From positions 124,001 through 188,000 of the forward strand of contig NZ_JBFEFG010000253.1 in NCBI RefSeq assembly GCF_040718835.1: DNA of 64,000 nucleotides. Reading direction: 5' to 3'. The notes under the pieces are model-generated. The model saw only the letters and a program-made list of their open reading frames with translations. It searched no databases and was not told the DNA's origin. A program made the translations under genes and the position numbers. Source of the stretch: Bremerella sp. JC817. Lineage in GTDB: Bacteria > Planctomycetota > Planctomycetia > Pirellulales > Pirellulaceae. This document shows, one piece after another, positions 54,623 to 63,851 of the stretch. The number at the start of each line of letters is the position of its first letter. Positions within the stretch are counted from its first letter, which is position 1.

Positions 54623-55396
54623 TCAGGCGATCAGCTTATTACGCTGAGCCATGCGGTGACGGATCGTCGGCTGCGTGTCGATGATACGGACGACATCTTG
54701 CCACTGCAGCATTTCAGCTCCCAAGGCATCGACAATCGCGAGCAAATGTTCCCAGTCTTCGTCATCGACCACCGAGAATCTAAGATCATCGCGATTGAGC
54801 GACTGCGGAACCGGCAGCATTTCTAGCTGGAACAGTTCGGGATAGTTCAAAAACGAGCTATCGATGCGATACGAGTCGCTCTTCGATTTCAGCTCGCGGT
54901 TGGCCTTGGCCAAGGCGGCGGGGCGGATCCATTCGGTGAACAAGCCGATGCTCGACTGCGATGCCGGGCAACCACCTTCCAGGCAGAAGCCGATGTAATC
55001 GGCACCTGGTTGGCTCTGGGCAGTTGTCAGCAAGCGATCGATCAAGACTGGATCGCAGAATGGCGTTTCCAGTGGGACGCGAACGATCGCTTCCGAAGGA
55101 TATTCCTTCGAGGCGTCGGCCAAGCGAGCCAGTGGTGTCTTCTTGTTACTGAAATGGCAAGGAATATCTAGGGGAACCAGCGAGGCCAGTTCGCGATATT
55201 CCGGGGCATCAGGCATGACGACCACAATGCCATCAATGAGTTCCGCTTCCGAGATTCGGCGAACCAGCCATTCGATCAGCGGGGCCGAGTTCAGCTTGCG
55301 ACCGGCAAGCCTGCTGGGAAGTAAACCGGCAGAATTATTCGTCGCCGGTAGCGGAGAGAGTTCGTCGTCGATTTGGACGATGGCGAGATTCTTCAT
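54623..55396 (-). CDS. SpsF/cytidylyltransferase-like protein
   Basis: 257 residues from the ATG at 55396, with AAGGA eight bases upstream (a longer frame to 55438 lacks one). The N-terminal half aligns in layout with SpsF/KdsB-type CMP-sugar synthases: LPSRLAGRKLNSAPLIEWLVRRISEA is split across the binding loop, then IDGIVVVMPD. The family's GSTRLPGK motif is altered to PSRLAGRK. The C-terminal part (LNRDDLRFSVVDDEDWEHL) is the usual metal-site region with SVVDDEDW. It probably uses CTP to activate a sugar acid or related compound; the altered loop and lack of partners leave the substrate open. Confidence 0.6.
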   Translation of the reverse strand: MKNLAIVQIDDELSPLPATNNSAGLLPSRLAGRKLNSAPLIEWLVRRISEAELIDGIVVVMPDAPEYRELASLVPLDIPCHFSNKKTPLARLADASKEYPSEAIVRVPLETPFCDPVLIDRLLTTAQSQPGADYIGFCLEGGCPASQSSIGLFTEWIRPAALAKANRELKSKSDSYRIDSSFLNYPELFQLEMLPVPQSLNRDDLRFSVVDDEDWEHLLAIVDALGAEMLQWQDVVRIIDTQPTIRHRMAQRNKLIA

Positions 55397-55542
55397 CGCG
55401 ACAATCCTTTTGTTGCGGGGGAGAGCAGTGTCCGACACTGTGCATTGGTGGGGTGCACCTTTGCAGTGTAAGTCCCCAGCGGAAGTTCCGTCAATCGACT
55501 TCAGAAAGCTCGGTGATGACTCGAGCCATCGCCATTATCAAG

Positions 55543-56208
55543 CTAGTTGTGAAGTGGCAAATTAAGGACCTCGTAGATCCGCGGATCATGCAAGGTCTTC
55601 GCCACCATTTTCGCCCCATCAAAAGAGTGCTTTTCGCTATGAGAAGCGGGAACGGCAATGGCATAGGTGCCGGCATCGATCGCCGCAGTGCAGCCGGTCT
55701 GGCTATCCTCGAAGACCGCAATTTCGCTCGGTGAAACTTCCAAACGTCTTGCCGCAGTCAGATAAATTTCGGGATGCGGCTTGCCGCGTTCCACCTCATC
55801 GCCGCCGATTACAAATTGCAGGTCTGGGGTAATGTTAAACCGTCCCAGCAAGTCGATCGCGGTACTGCGACTGGCGCTGGTGCAAACCGCAACTGGATAT
55901 TTGGCTGCAAGAATCGACTTGAACAATTCGGTGAAGCCGGGCATCAAGCCAAGGGAAGTCTCGAGGATATCACTGAAGATCTCTTCTGATTCTTTGGCCA
56001 GCGTCTCGATGGTGTCGGCAAGGTCATGCCAGTCGATCATGGCCTGGAATGCCACCGGAGCAGGACGCCCCATCATGGCATCGGTCAACTCTTGGGAAAG
56101 CGTCAAACCGCGTCTACGCAAGATCTCGGACGAGACCTGGGGGTAGAGCATCTCGGTGTTCAAAATCGTGCCGTCCATATCGAAGACGACGGCTTTGAGT
56201 GGCGCCAT
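55543..56208 (-). CDS. HAD superfamily phosphatase (beta-phosphoglucomutase-like)
   Basis: 221 residues. Motif I VFDMDGTILNTEM, motif II VCTSASRSTAIDLL (Ser/Thr), motif III GKPHPEIYL (Lys) and motif IV VFEDSQTGCTAAIDAG are intact, with the helical C1 cap at about 20-85. This is the pattern of the beta-PGM/phosphatase branch; the E in LNTEM at the second cap position would allow mutase or phosphatase action. Substrate is a small phosphorylated metabolite. It is upstream of the SpsF-like gene by 146 bases on the same strand, a loose pair. Confidence 0.85.
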   Translation of the reverse strand: MAPLKAVVFDMDGTILNTEMLYPQVSSEILRRRGLTLSQELTDAMMGRPAPVAFQAMIDWHDLADTIETLAKESEEIFSDILETSLGLMPGFTELFKSILAAKYPVAVCTSASRSTAIDLLGRFNITPDLQFVIGGDEVERGKPHPEIYLTAARRLEVSPSEIAVFEDSQTGCTAAIDAGTYAIAVPASHSEKHSFDGAKMVAKTLHDPRIYEVLNLPLHN

Positions 56209-56330
56209 GAGCTTTCTGCGTAGTTAGGGCAATCAGCGACTGCCACTTATCGAGCAACGCTGATCCATCGATCTAGTTTACCTGCCTCGGTTTTCGCATC
56301 TTTTCGGTGTTTCCCCAAGAGGGGGCCACG

Positions 56331-56360
56331 TTGCCAAACGGGGAAGCTGCGTGATATACT
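56331..56360 (+). promoter_or_regulatory. probable sigma-70-type promoter of tRNA-Leu
   Basis: TTGCCA (56331-56336) and TATACT (56355-56360) are separated by 18 bases. The -10 matches at five of six positions. Transcription would start near 56367, giving a leader of about 45 bases before the tRNA. Confidence 0.55.
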
Positions 56361-56411
56361 AGGCGACTTGCTTCAAATCCCCTCTTCTAATTGGGGATCT
56401 TTGAGGAGCCA

Positions 56412-56493
56412 GGGGATGTGGCGAAACTGGCAGACGCGCTAGATTTAGGATCTAGTTCCGCAAGGAGTGCAGGTTCGATTCCTGTCATCCCCA
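56412..56493 (+). tRNA. tRNA-Leu (anticodon TAG)
   Basis: Class II tRNA of 82 bases: acceptor GGGGATG/CATCCCC, anticodon stem CTAGA/TCTAG with loop TTTAGGA (anticodon TAG, reads CUA/CUG-type leucine codons), a long variable arm TTCCGCAAGGAG (tcc-gcaa-gga), and T-arm GCAGG/CCTGT with TTCGATT. The 3' discriminator is A and CCA is not encoded after it (ACTCTT follows). Confidence 0.95.
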
Positions 56494-56998
56494 CTCTTAC
56501 TCCTCATTACTCTTCCCATAATGTGCAGTTTGTCCGCAACTGCGCGATTTGCCCGCCTGTCCAACCTTATGCAAATTGAAGCCTGCCGATGTTGTGCAAA
56601 TACCATTCTGGTTGAGGGCTGCTCGGTTACCTCGTTGTGGGGTCATTAGCTTGGCAGGCGAATGATTGCTATTAGGGTGGTGCAAGGATGGAATCGAATT
56701 TCGTCACCGATCTTAAGACGGTGTTTCATGCGAGATTCTCACCGATGTCAGAGCATATGTACCATCTATCGTATGAGAGTCGTACTGATATATTGGATCG
56801 ATTACGGTCTGCGCTTCTACGTGTCCAGGGTCGACAAAAACCGAGAAACACGCTGTACAAAGCAATCAGTTGCGGTTTCGCAGTAATCTAGTTGCTTATG
56901 CGTCGACTTACTAAAAATGTGAGTCTAGACTAGAAGAGGGCCTTGGGGCGAGGCACAGTACCAAAACAGTATTCCATAGAAAGAAAAAAGTAATCAAC
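56494..56998 (+). other. gene-free, lower-GC interval after tRNA-Leu
   Basis: About 500 bases that are visibly richer in A and T than the rest. No convincing gene. A 67-codon frame (56688-56891) has no ribosome site or recognised relation. A 10-base palindrome agtctagact lies near 56925-56935. No duplication of the tRNA 3' end was found and no integrase is present, so an integration site is not supported. Confidence 0.5.
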
Positions 56999-57301
56999 AT
57001 GGCCAAACGCGCTACGAACAAGCCATCTAAAGCGGATGCCATTCGCAACTATCAGAAGGACAACCCTGACGCTTCTCCTACGATTGTTGCAGATGCCTTG
57101 AAGAAGGCTGGTTACAAGGATGTGACACCTCAATACGTCAGCACCATCAAGTCGATGGATAAACGCAAGTCGCAAGGTCCGATCAAGTCGGGCAAGATCA
57201 CCGCGGAAGACCTGATCTCGGCTAAAGAGTTTGTCGACAGCATGGGCGGCGTTGGCCGTGCCAAGCAAGCGATGGATATGCTGAGCAAGCTGACTCACTA
57301 G
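56999..57301 (+). CDS. small basic protein with a predicted HTH-like fold
   Basis: 100 residues, rich in Lys and Ala. The central part (SKADAIRNYQKDNPDASPTI, ADALKKAGYKDVTPQYVS) resembles a winged-helix or HTH module with a recognition-helix-like VTPQYVSTIKS. This is reminiscent of small conserved planctomycete proteins, but no family name can be given. It could bind DNA. The remainder is a helical tail (SAKEFVDSMGGVGRAKQAM). No ribosome site of strong quality precedes it. It converges on the next gene with a 37-base gap. Confidence 0.65.
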   Translation: MAKRATNKPSKADAIRNYQKDNPDASPTIVADALKKAGYKDVTPQYVSTIKSMDKRKSQGPIKSGKITAEDLISAKEFVDSMGGVGRAKQAMDMLSKLTH

Positions 57302-57338
57302 ATTGAGTCCGCAGTTCTACTCACGCGCCATCGCGCGG

Positions 57339-58538
57339 CTATCTCTTGATTAACGTTTGAACGCGCGGGCTTGGATCCGTCGCCAAGTCCGCCTTCAGGC
57401 GTTTCAAGAGACGGGGATCGGAGGAAGTTAGTAGAGCCGACGCGGCTCCGTAGCGAACCCCATCGTCAGGATCTTTGGTCATATAATAGAGCCAATTGGT
57501 CATGTCGTTTCGCCCCATACTGGGCAATTCTCGCACTAATTGCAGGCGTTCACTAACTTGTGGGTGCGTCATACGGGTCGCAAGTTGCAAATCTTCTGGC
57601 GAGAAGCTTCTAGCCTTCAAGGTCTCTCGTACGTGCTCCGCGAGCTCTTGATCCTGGGCATGTAGCTTCCACATGATCTCTAACGTGGTAAGCCGGCTTA
57701 GGTCTGGTAATGGTTCAGGTCTATGTGCTCCTGGTTCAATCTGCTTAGGAGAAGCTACCAAGGGAGGAAGCTTTAGCGGCTGCGAAATAGAACTTCGATG
57801 GTTGGCGGTTAATACACCGGTCGGACGCGCATTCGTTGTGGTGGTAAACGATGGTATTGCCTGCGCTTCGACAGGTGGATCAGTGATCGTCGCTTGTTGC
57901 ATAGGAAGCCCATCGTGCAAGCTGACATCGACCGACGATGTGATCACGGGCGTTGTCAGCCGCGAATTCTCTTCTCCTAGAAACTGATCAAGGGCTGCTT
58001 CGCTGGCGGCAACAGGACTATCCGAAAGTGGCTGCGAGATGGTCTCGCGCAAGATCGATTCTAGTGCTAGCAGCATCGGGCCATCGTCGGCGGAGTTCGG
58101 TCCCAGCTTCCACGAGGCCATCCGAATGGCGATATCACGCACCTCGCGCCGGATCGGTTCTGGATAGTCGCTTACTTTCTTTTGCAGTTCTTCCGCAAGT
58201 TGGCGGGCCTGGGGGGCGATGGCGATCCCGGGGTGCTGTTCCCACTGCGAAAGCTGAAGTTTCAGCCGTCCAACCGCTTCCAAAGCGATATCGCCTCGCT
58301 CGGAACCCATCCATTTCAACAATTGTTGCTGCGGTGGTTGCGCAGAAGAAGCGAGAATTTGGTCCATTCGCTGGCCAACTTCCGATTCTGGGGCGTCTTG
58401 CAGCAAGGCATCCATCCGCGCGGGGATCAGATACCACTTGGCAGCCAGGTGAAACGTACCGCCCGCCGCGAGCAGCCCGCCCAGCATCAGCAGGACGGTC
58501 GTGACAGGTCGGTAAAGGGGGCTGGCAGGGAGTGCCAT
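57339..58538 (-). CDS. hypothetical membrane-anchored protein with HEAT-like C-terminus
   Basis: 399 residues. One N-terminal membrane helix (TVLLMLGGLLAAGGTFHLA, residues 14-32) is followed by a helical region (35-160), a Pro/Ser/Thr-rich linker (200-270) and a C-terminal repeat-like region (YYMTKDPDDGVRYGAASALL, DPRLLKRL) of the HEAT/Armadillo kind. No enzyme motif is present. It is divergent from the next gene (174 bases apart) and convergent with the small HTH-like gene. Perhaps an envelope scaffold. Function unknown. Confidence 0.6.
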   Translation of the reverse strand: MALPASPLYRPVTTVLLMLGGLLAAGGTFHLAAKWYLIPARMDALLQDAPESEVGQRMDQILASSAQPPQQQLLKWMGSERGDIALEAVGRLKLQLSQWEQHPGIAIAPQARQLAEELQKKVSDYPEPIRREVRDIAIRMASWKLGPNSADDGPMLLALESILRETISQPLSDSPVAASEAALDQFLGEENSRLTTPVITSSVDVSLHDGLPMQQATITDPPVEAQAIPSFTTTTNARPTGVLTANHRSSISQPLKLPPLVASPKQIEPGAHRPEPLPDLSRLTTLEIMWKLHAQDQELAEHVRETLKARSFSPEDLQLATRMTHPQVSERLQLVRELPSMGRNDMTNWLYYMTKDPDDGVRYGAASALLTSSDPRLLKRLKADLATDPSPRVQTLIKR

Positions 58539-58712
58539 CGATTCGGTGCTCGCAATACTAACGTCAGCAGATGCGTTCTTTCGGCAAAGACAGCGTTTGC
58601 TAGCGTACTGTTCGGGTTAGGAATCTGAGAATGATTGTGGCGATCATAGCGATTCAACCGAATTAAGGGTAAGGCCATCTCAGCCGCCGCGAAGCCATGG
58701 GGGAATGCTTGC

Positions 58713-59771
58713 ATGCCGATTGTCCGAACTCCATCTGTCAATGAACGCGTTCCCGGTCTGTTCATCTTCGCATGCTGGTTGCTTGTGAGTGGTTTGTTTC
58801 TAACAACTGCTCCTACGATCCAAGCAGAAGAGCCAGAGGCGACGCTGGTCGCGTTCAATCGTGAAGAGAAGCAGGATGCGCTCCGGCAGATTCCTTTCCC
58901 ACAGCTTCGTCCCCAGGATCAAAACCGGGTCGCGGAAGTGGTGAAAGATCCGAGCATCTTCCGCCGGCTTCCTGTCCAGGTCATCAACTGCGACCCAGAA
59001 CTGTATTCCTTCCTGGTTTCATATCCCGAAGTGGTTGTGAATATCTGGGAGCTGATGGGAATCACCACCGTCGAAGTGCAACGGCTTAGCCCCACGACCT
59101 TCCACGCCAACGATGGTGCTGGCACGGTCAGCAAGGTGGATATCATCTACGCCGATGGTCAAACCAATGTCTTCTTTGCCCAAGGCTATTATGAAGGGCC
59201 TTTGGCACCGACGCGGATTGTGGCCAATTGCGTGCTGATCCTTCGTTCCGGCTATACCAAGGCGGCGGAAGGGAAGTCGTTTGTCTCGAACCGTCTCGAT
59301 GTCTTCGTCAAGTTTGAAAGCCGCGGGGCGGACTTCCTGGCGAAAACCTTGCATCCACTGATTGGGAAGACGGCCGACTACAACTTTGCAGAGACCTCGT
59401 CGTTCATTGGTAAGATCTCGAAGAATGCCGAAGACAACGTCAATGGAATGCAGCACCTGGTCGGTCGTCTGGAAAAGGTCGATCCGGTTGTTCGCCAGCA
59501 AATGAGTGACGTTGTCACGCGGGTTTATCAGCGACGTGTTGTTGCCGAGAAAGCCTTGCAGGAAAAGTTCTCTGGCCCGGTTCCGACAGAACAGCAGCCG
59601 GTGCCGGTGGCGTCTGCGCCGGTAAGAGAGCCGGCATTGCTGCCGCAGCAGTCGCAGGCTTCGCCTGTTATTCCTGTCGAGTCCGTTCCGGTGACCTCAC
59701 CCATCATTACGGCCGATGCTTCTGCGTTGGGACCGGTACCACGAAAGCGATTTGCTGAACTGCGTCGCTAA
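58713..59771 (+). CDS. exported hypothetical protein
   Basis: 352 residues with a signal peptide (LFIFACWLLVSGLFLTTAPTIQA, cleavage near residue 38). A mature domain of roughly 230 residues has patterns such as NIWELMGITTVEVQRL, YYEGPLAPTRIVANCVLIL and FVSNRLDVFVKF, which I do not recognise. The last 70 residues are Pro/Val/Ala-rich, low-complexity. It is probably an envelope protein of the phylum. The start codon is one of several near 58713; this ATG was chosen because the signal peptide follows at the normal distance. Confidence 0.6.
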   Translation: MPIVRTPSVNERVPGLFIFACWLLVSGLFLTTAPTIQAEEPEATLVAFNREEKQDALRQIPFPQLRPQDQNRVAEVVKDPSIFRRLPVQVINCDPELYSFLVSYPEVVVNIWELMGITTVEVQRLSPTTFHANDGAGTVSKVDIIYADGQTNVFFAQGYYEGPLAPTRIVANCVLILRSGYTKAAEGKSFVSNRLDVFVKFESRGADFLAKTLHPLIGKTADYNFAETSSFIGKISKNAEDNVNGMQHLVGRLEKVDPVVRQQMSDVVTRVYQRRVVAEKALQEKFSGPVPTEQQPVPVASAPVREPALLPQQSQASPVIPVESVPVTSPIITADASALGPVPRKRFAELRR

Positions 59772-59871
59772 CCAATCAATTAGCCTGGAATCGCTTGCTG
59801 CCTGGGACGTTGCGACGAGAGTCCTGCAGGCACCTCTGCGGTAACGCCGAGCGATTCCATCTTGGTGTGGC

Positions 59872-59962
59872 GACCACGGATTTCACGAATCGGCACTGTC
59901 GGAGGCATTATGCTTCGTGGACCCAGGCCTTCGGGCTGTGTCTATCCGTGAAATCCGTGGTC
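59872..59962. repeat. long-spaced inverted repeat, REP-like
   Basis: A perfect 16-bp inverted repeat (59872-59887 gaccacggatttcacg with 59947-59962) encloses 59 bases in a 249-base region without a gene. The core sequence ATCCGTGAAATCCGTGG is one I associate with intergenic repeats of bacteria of this group, but this rests on memory. It may be a mobile REP/MITE-like remnant or a transcription-end structure for the exported protein. Confidence 0.6.
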
Positions 59963-60020
59963 GGAGAGCAAGTGGCTGGTGGACGATTCGGTCAGACACA
60001 AGGTCGCGAAGCCAGCCTGA

Positions 60021-63000
60021 CTACGAGGCGGCGGTTCCATTAGAAGCGAACCGCGTCTTGGCAAGTTCTTTCAGCTCTCGCAGGTCAAGCTTGCCGGTGC
60101 CCAAGACCGGAATCTTCTCGACTTCCACAAAGCTTTCAGTGGATGGAATAAATAGATTCGGAAGGCCCGATTCTTTCAGTCGCTGACAGATCTCTTGAGG
60201 CGAGAGGCTCAATGGCGTGTGAAGGACGACAATGCGTTCCCCTTTGGTTGGATGATCGACCGCGGTAACGGCGATGGTCAGTTCATCACTTTCGTCGGGA
60301 CCGATGATCTCGGTAATGGCTTCTTCGATCCGGACGTGCGGAATCATTTCGCCACCGATCTTGGAGAAGCGGCTGACGCGACCGGTGATCTTCAAAAAGC
60401 CGTCTTCGTCGATCAATGCGACGTCGCCTGTCTTGTACCAGCCGGAGTTCAAGACCTCGCTGGTTTCGTTCGGCATATCGAGGTAGCCCTTCATCACGTT
60501 CGGACCGGTGATGTAAAGCATGCCTGGTTCGTCGACGCCCCGTTCTTCACCGGTGTCGAGATCGATGATCTTGGCGGCCACATTCGGAATGGGCCGGCCT
60601 ACGGTTCCTTCTTTTCGATCGATCTGGAAGTTGTCGATCGAACGGGCCGGAGGAATGTTGACCGAGACCAGGGGCGAAAGCTCGGTTGCTCCGTAACCTT
60701 CGACCGGACGGACACCAAACTTCTCTTCGAAGGCTTCACAGAGATCCATGGGCAGCTTTTCGGCACCCGCCACCACGATCTGCAGCGAGGCGAAGTCGTC
60801 CTTGTCCACCCGACGCAGATAGCTACGCAGGAACGTCGGCGTGGCCAGGATCACGGTGCCATGATGTTTCTTGGTCAGGTTGCCGATGATCTTCGGTTCG
60901 AGTGGACTGAAGTGATAGGCACACTTCACGTCGATCCCCAGCAGCGTCCACAGGGTGACCGTATAGCCAAAGGAATGGAAGAACGGCAAGATGCCGATGA
61001 TCACGTCGGAGCGGTTCAAGTGCACCATCTGCTCGATGGCCTGGACGTTCGACGAAATATTGGCGTGGGTGAGCTGAACGCCCTTGGGGATACCGGTCGA
61101 GCCGGAGGTGAAGATCACCGTCAGGGTATCGTTTGGCCCGATCTTATTGAGTTTGTAAACGCGATCGAGAATGAAGCTCGGAACGACGAATGCCTTGAAC
61201 GCACTGATAATCTTATCACCGAGCGTTGGCTTGTCTTTCAGGTCTTCCAGATAGACCACTTCGCATTCCAGGTTCCAGTCGAAGCGTTCCATGAACTTGC
61301 GACTGGTCAGCACCGATTTGATACCACACTGCCGGATGCAGTGGTTCATCACCTCGTTGCTGGTCGTGTAATTCAAGTTGACTGCGATGCGACGATCCAG
61401 GGCCAAGGCAGCGTTGACCGCAGCGCCGGCGACCGAAGGAGGCAGCAGCACGCCGACGTAAGGCTCTTCTTTACGTGGCTTCAGGATGTGGCGGTTGAGC
61501 AGGTTGAGCAGCACCATGATTCGCGTCAGGAAGACGCCGCCAGTCAGGTCGGTTCCGACCGAGTCGGCAACCTTCGAGCCGAACAAGCGACGCTTGCAAA
61601 TGCGGAGCATCGTTTTCGCGGGCGGGATGACTCGTTCCATGCGGCGTTGGAAGGCCACGGCGCCCAATTGCTGGACTGCCTGACGAATGCTGTGGATACC
61701 GTAAGGGGGCTCGATTGGTTCGCCGAAGTGAATCGAAATCGGGGTCTGCCAACTACGAGGCAGCTTCCAGAAAAAACGGCCGTCACTGAACGTGAAGACG
61801 CTGCCCCACAGTTCGTCGATAAAGACGGGCACAACCGGAGCCGAGGTTCCTTCGACCATCTTCAACAGGCCAGGACGGAAGCCCTGAATCTGGCCACTAC
61901 GCGTGATGCCACCTTCGGCAAAGACGCAGACCAGTTCGCCATTTTCAATGGCTTCGCGGCCGACTTGCAGGGCACGCTGGATTCCCTTGGGCCCCTTGTC
62001 GATCAGGATTGCTCCGTGATATTCGACAAAGCGGCGGAACCAGGCACTCTTGAAGTTTCCACCCCAAACCAGCATGCGGACTGGCCGGCTACTGGTGAGC
62101 ATCAGCAGCACGCCATCGAGCCATGAAACATGATTCGAGACCAGCAGCGCGCCACCTTCGGCGGGCAGGTTCTCGCGGTCGTGAACACGAATACGATAGA
62201 ACGTTTCACTCGCCAACCAAACCAGGAAGCGGAGCGAGTTCTGCGGAAGCAGGTACAAGATGTAGAACAAAATCGGAATCGTCACGATCCCGCATAGCAG
62301 AAAGATCTGCCGTGAACTGAGCAGGGGCAGGTTTGTGGCTTGGAAGTAGATCTCTGCCACCAACTGACGCTGGTGAGGGTATTTCTCGATCACTTCGCTA
62401 CGGTCGATCGGGTCGCCCACACTGAAGGTGTGATGCAACTGGGTCATCAACAGCGTCGCGAACGCGAACGACTGCTCGGCCGGATTGCTCGATAAGCGCT
62501 GAGCGGCCGCCAAAGGGTCTTCGTAGTCGCGACCATTGACCAGATCGTCACGAAATGCGGTCGAAGCTCTGCCAACTTCTTCTTCAAACTGCGGCGTGAT
62601 TTCCAGTTTCCCGATCTGGTCGAGGTTGCGGACGTCCCCTTCGTAGACGGGCCATCGCAAGATCGAGAAGACCACCGAAATCAACAAGATCCCGCCAAAG
62701 GTCAGGAAGTTGGTCGCGGCGAGGATGGTGCCTCGTTTCTCGGCCGGCGCACGATGCTGCAGGAACGAGGCCAAGGGGACCTCGAATAGCCCCGCGGAGA
62801 TCCCCAGCAGGAAGAGCAGCGAACTGGCAACAAAGAACACAAAGTTCCAACTGCCGTCAGGCGTGACAATCGGGGAAGGGCAGAGGAACAGCAGGAATGA
62901 GCAAATCGCCAGGCCTGTAGCCCCCAGCGGCAAGATGCCCATTTCGACGTGCCCTTGCGACCAGTAGCCTGCCAACACGCAGCCCACCGCGGTCCCGACC

Positions 63001-63851
63001 ACAAGCACCGCCAACAGCGGGCCAACATCGGTTTGCGTAGTCGTGCCACTCTCGGCAGCGAATTGGTCAATATTCAACTGAGCCAGCGCCGCCAAGGTCC
63101 AGAAGAAGGTGCTCCCCAAGGCGACGTAGAAGATCGCTTTGTTTTTGCGGAGTGCCTTCAAATCTAGAAGTGTGCTCTTGATCGGATCCCAAGGGAACTT
63201 GAGCACCGGCTGATTGATGGGAAGGTTTTGAATCCAGAGGCTGGTCACAATCCCGACGGCGGCAAAACCGACCATGATGATGCCCGCCAGCCAAAGGTTC
63301 GTTTCGCCTTGGTGCGTAATATCGCTAAGCAAGTTTCCAACGACGGTTCCCAAAGCAGTCGCCACCACCGTGGCCAGGCCAATGATGCCATTGGCGGAGG
63401 ATATATGTTTCGTCTTTAAGATTTCAGGGATCGCGCCCAGCTTGGCGGGGCCATACATGGCGCTTTGAGCACCCAGCAAAAAGACCACGCTAAAGAGCCA
63501 GAAAAGGTGACCGCTCCACGCCAGGCAGATCCCCAGCAACATGATCACGATTTCGGCCAGCTTACAGGCGACGATTACGCTTCGCTTGCTGTACCGGTCG
63601 GCGAAATAAGCGGCATGGGGCGCGAAAATGAGATAGGGCGCCACCATACAGGCCGTGCCGGCCATCAAGATCGAGCCGACATATTCCGGATGTTGTTCTT
63701 TGCCGATGCCGATGGCGAACCAACGAAAGATATTGTCGTTCGCTGCACCGAAGAACTGAGTTAACACCAAGCCAATGAAACTGATCGACGAAAGATTCGT
63801 CCTCTCGTCGTCATGCTCTCGGATGGTGGGCTCGTGGACGCCTGGGGCCAT
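60021..63851 (-). CDS. LplT-PlsC-acyl-ACP synthetase fusion (lysophospholipid salvage)
   Basis: 1276 residues in three domains. Residues 20-430 are an MFS-type transporter like LplT (start FIGLVLTQFFGAANDN, several membrane helices). Residues 560-740 form a PlsC acyltransferase with SNHVSWLD (HX4D), VFAEGGITRSG and VVPVFID. Residues 780-1276 are an AMP-forming synthetase with IFTSGSTGIPKG and GYGATELSP and a C-terminal TGKLDL. The Aas pathway flips lysophosphatidylethanolamine inward, activates fatty acid on ACP and re-acylates it. Here all three steps reside on one chain; E. coli has LplT and Aas as two proteins. Start at the first ATG. No neighbour with a related role. Confidence 0.92.
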   Translation of the reverse strand: MAPGVHEPTIREHDDERTNLSSISFIGLVLTQFFGAANDNIFRWFAIGIGKEQHPEYVGSILMAGTACMVAPYLIFAPHAAYFADRYSKRSVIVACKLAEIVIMLLGICLAWSGHLFWLFSVVFLLGAQSAMYGPAKLGAIPEILKTKHISSANGIIGLATVVATALGTVVGNLLSDITHQGETNLWLAGIIMVGFAAVGIVTSLWIQNLPINQPVLKFPWDPIKSTLLDLKALRKNKAIFYVALGSTFFWTLAALAQLNIDQFAAESGTTTQTDVGPLLAVLVVGTAVGCVLAGYWSQGHVEMGILPLGATGLAICSFLLFLCPSPIVTPDGSWNFVFFVASSLLFLLGISAGLFEVPLASFLQHRAPAEKRGTILAATNFLTFGGILLISVVFSILRWPVYEGDVRNLDQIGKLEITPQFEEEVGRASTAFRDDLVNGRDYEDPLAAAQRLSSNPAEQSFAFATLLMTQLHHTFSVGDPIDRSEVIEKYPHQRQLVAEIYFQATNLPLLSSRQIFLLCGIVTIPILFYILYLLPQNSLRFLVWLASETFYRIRVHDRENLPAEGGALLVSNHVSWLDGVLLMLTSSRPVRMLVWGGNFKSAWFRRFVEYHGAILIDKGPKGIQRALQVGREAIENGELVCVFAEGGITRSGQIQGFRPGLLKMVEGTSAPVVPVFIDELWGSVFTFSDGRFFWKLPRSWQTPISIHFGEPIEPPYGIHSIRQAVQQLGAVAFQRRMERVIPPAKTMLRICKRRLFGSKVADSVGTDLTGGVFLTRIMVLLNLLNRHILKPRKEEPYVGVLLPPSVAGAAVNAALALDRRIAVNLNYTTSNEVMNHCIRQCGIKSVLTSRKFMERFDWNLECEVVYLEDLKDKPTLGDKIISAFKAFVVPSFILDRVYKLNKIGPNDTLTVIFTSGSTGIPKGVQLTHANISSNVQAIEQMVHLNRSDVIIGILPFFHSFGYTVTLWTLLGIDVKCAYHFSPLEPKIIGNLTKKHHGTVILATPTFLRSYLRRVDKDDFASLQIVVAGAEKLPMDLCEAFEEKFGVRPVEGYGATELSPLVSVNIPPARSIDNFQIDRKEGTVGRPIPNVAAKIIDLDTGEERGVDEPGMLYITGPNVMKGYLDMPNETSEVLNSGWYKTGDVALIDEDGFLKITGRVSRFSKIGGEMIPHVRIEEAITEIIGPDESDELTIAVTAVDHPTKGERIVVLHTPLSLSPQEICQRLKESGLPNLFIPSTESFVEVEKIPVLGTGKLDLRELKELAKTRFASNGTAAS

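Noticed and set aside
56688..56891. 67-codon frame after tRNA-Leu
   Set aside because: No ribosome site, no similarity known to me, AT-rich region; cannot be supported.
56412..56998. tRNA-Leu as a phage or island integration site
   Set aside because: The 3' end of the tRNA is not duplicated in the next 500 bases and there is no integrase gene in the window.
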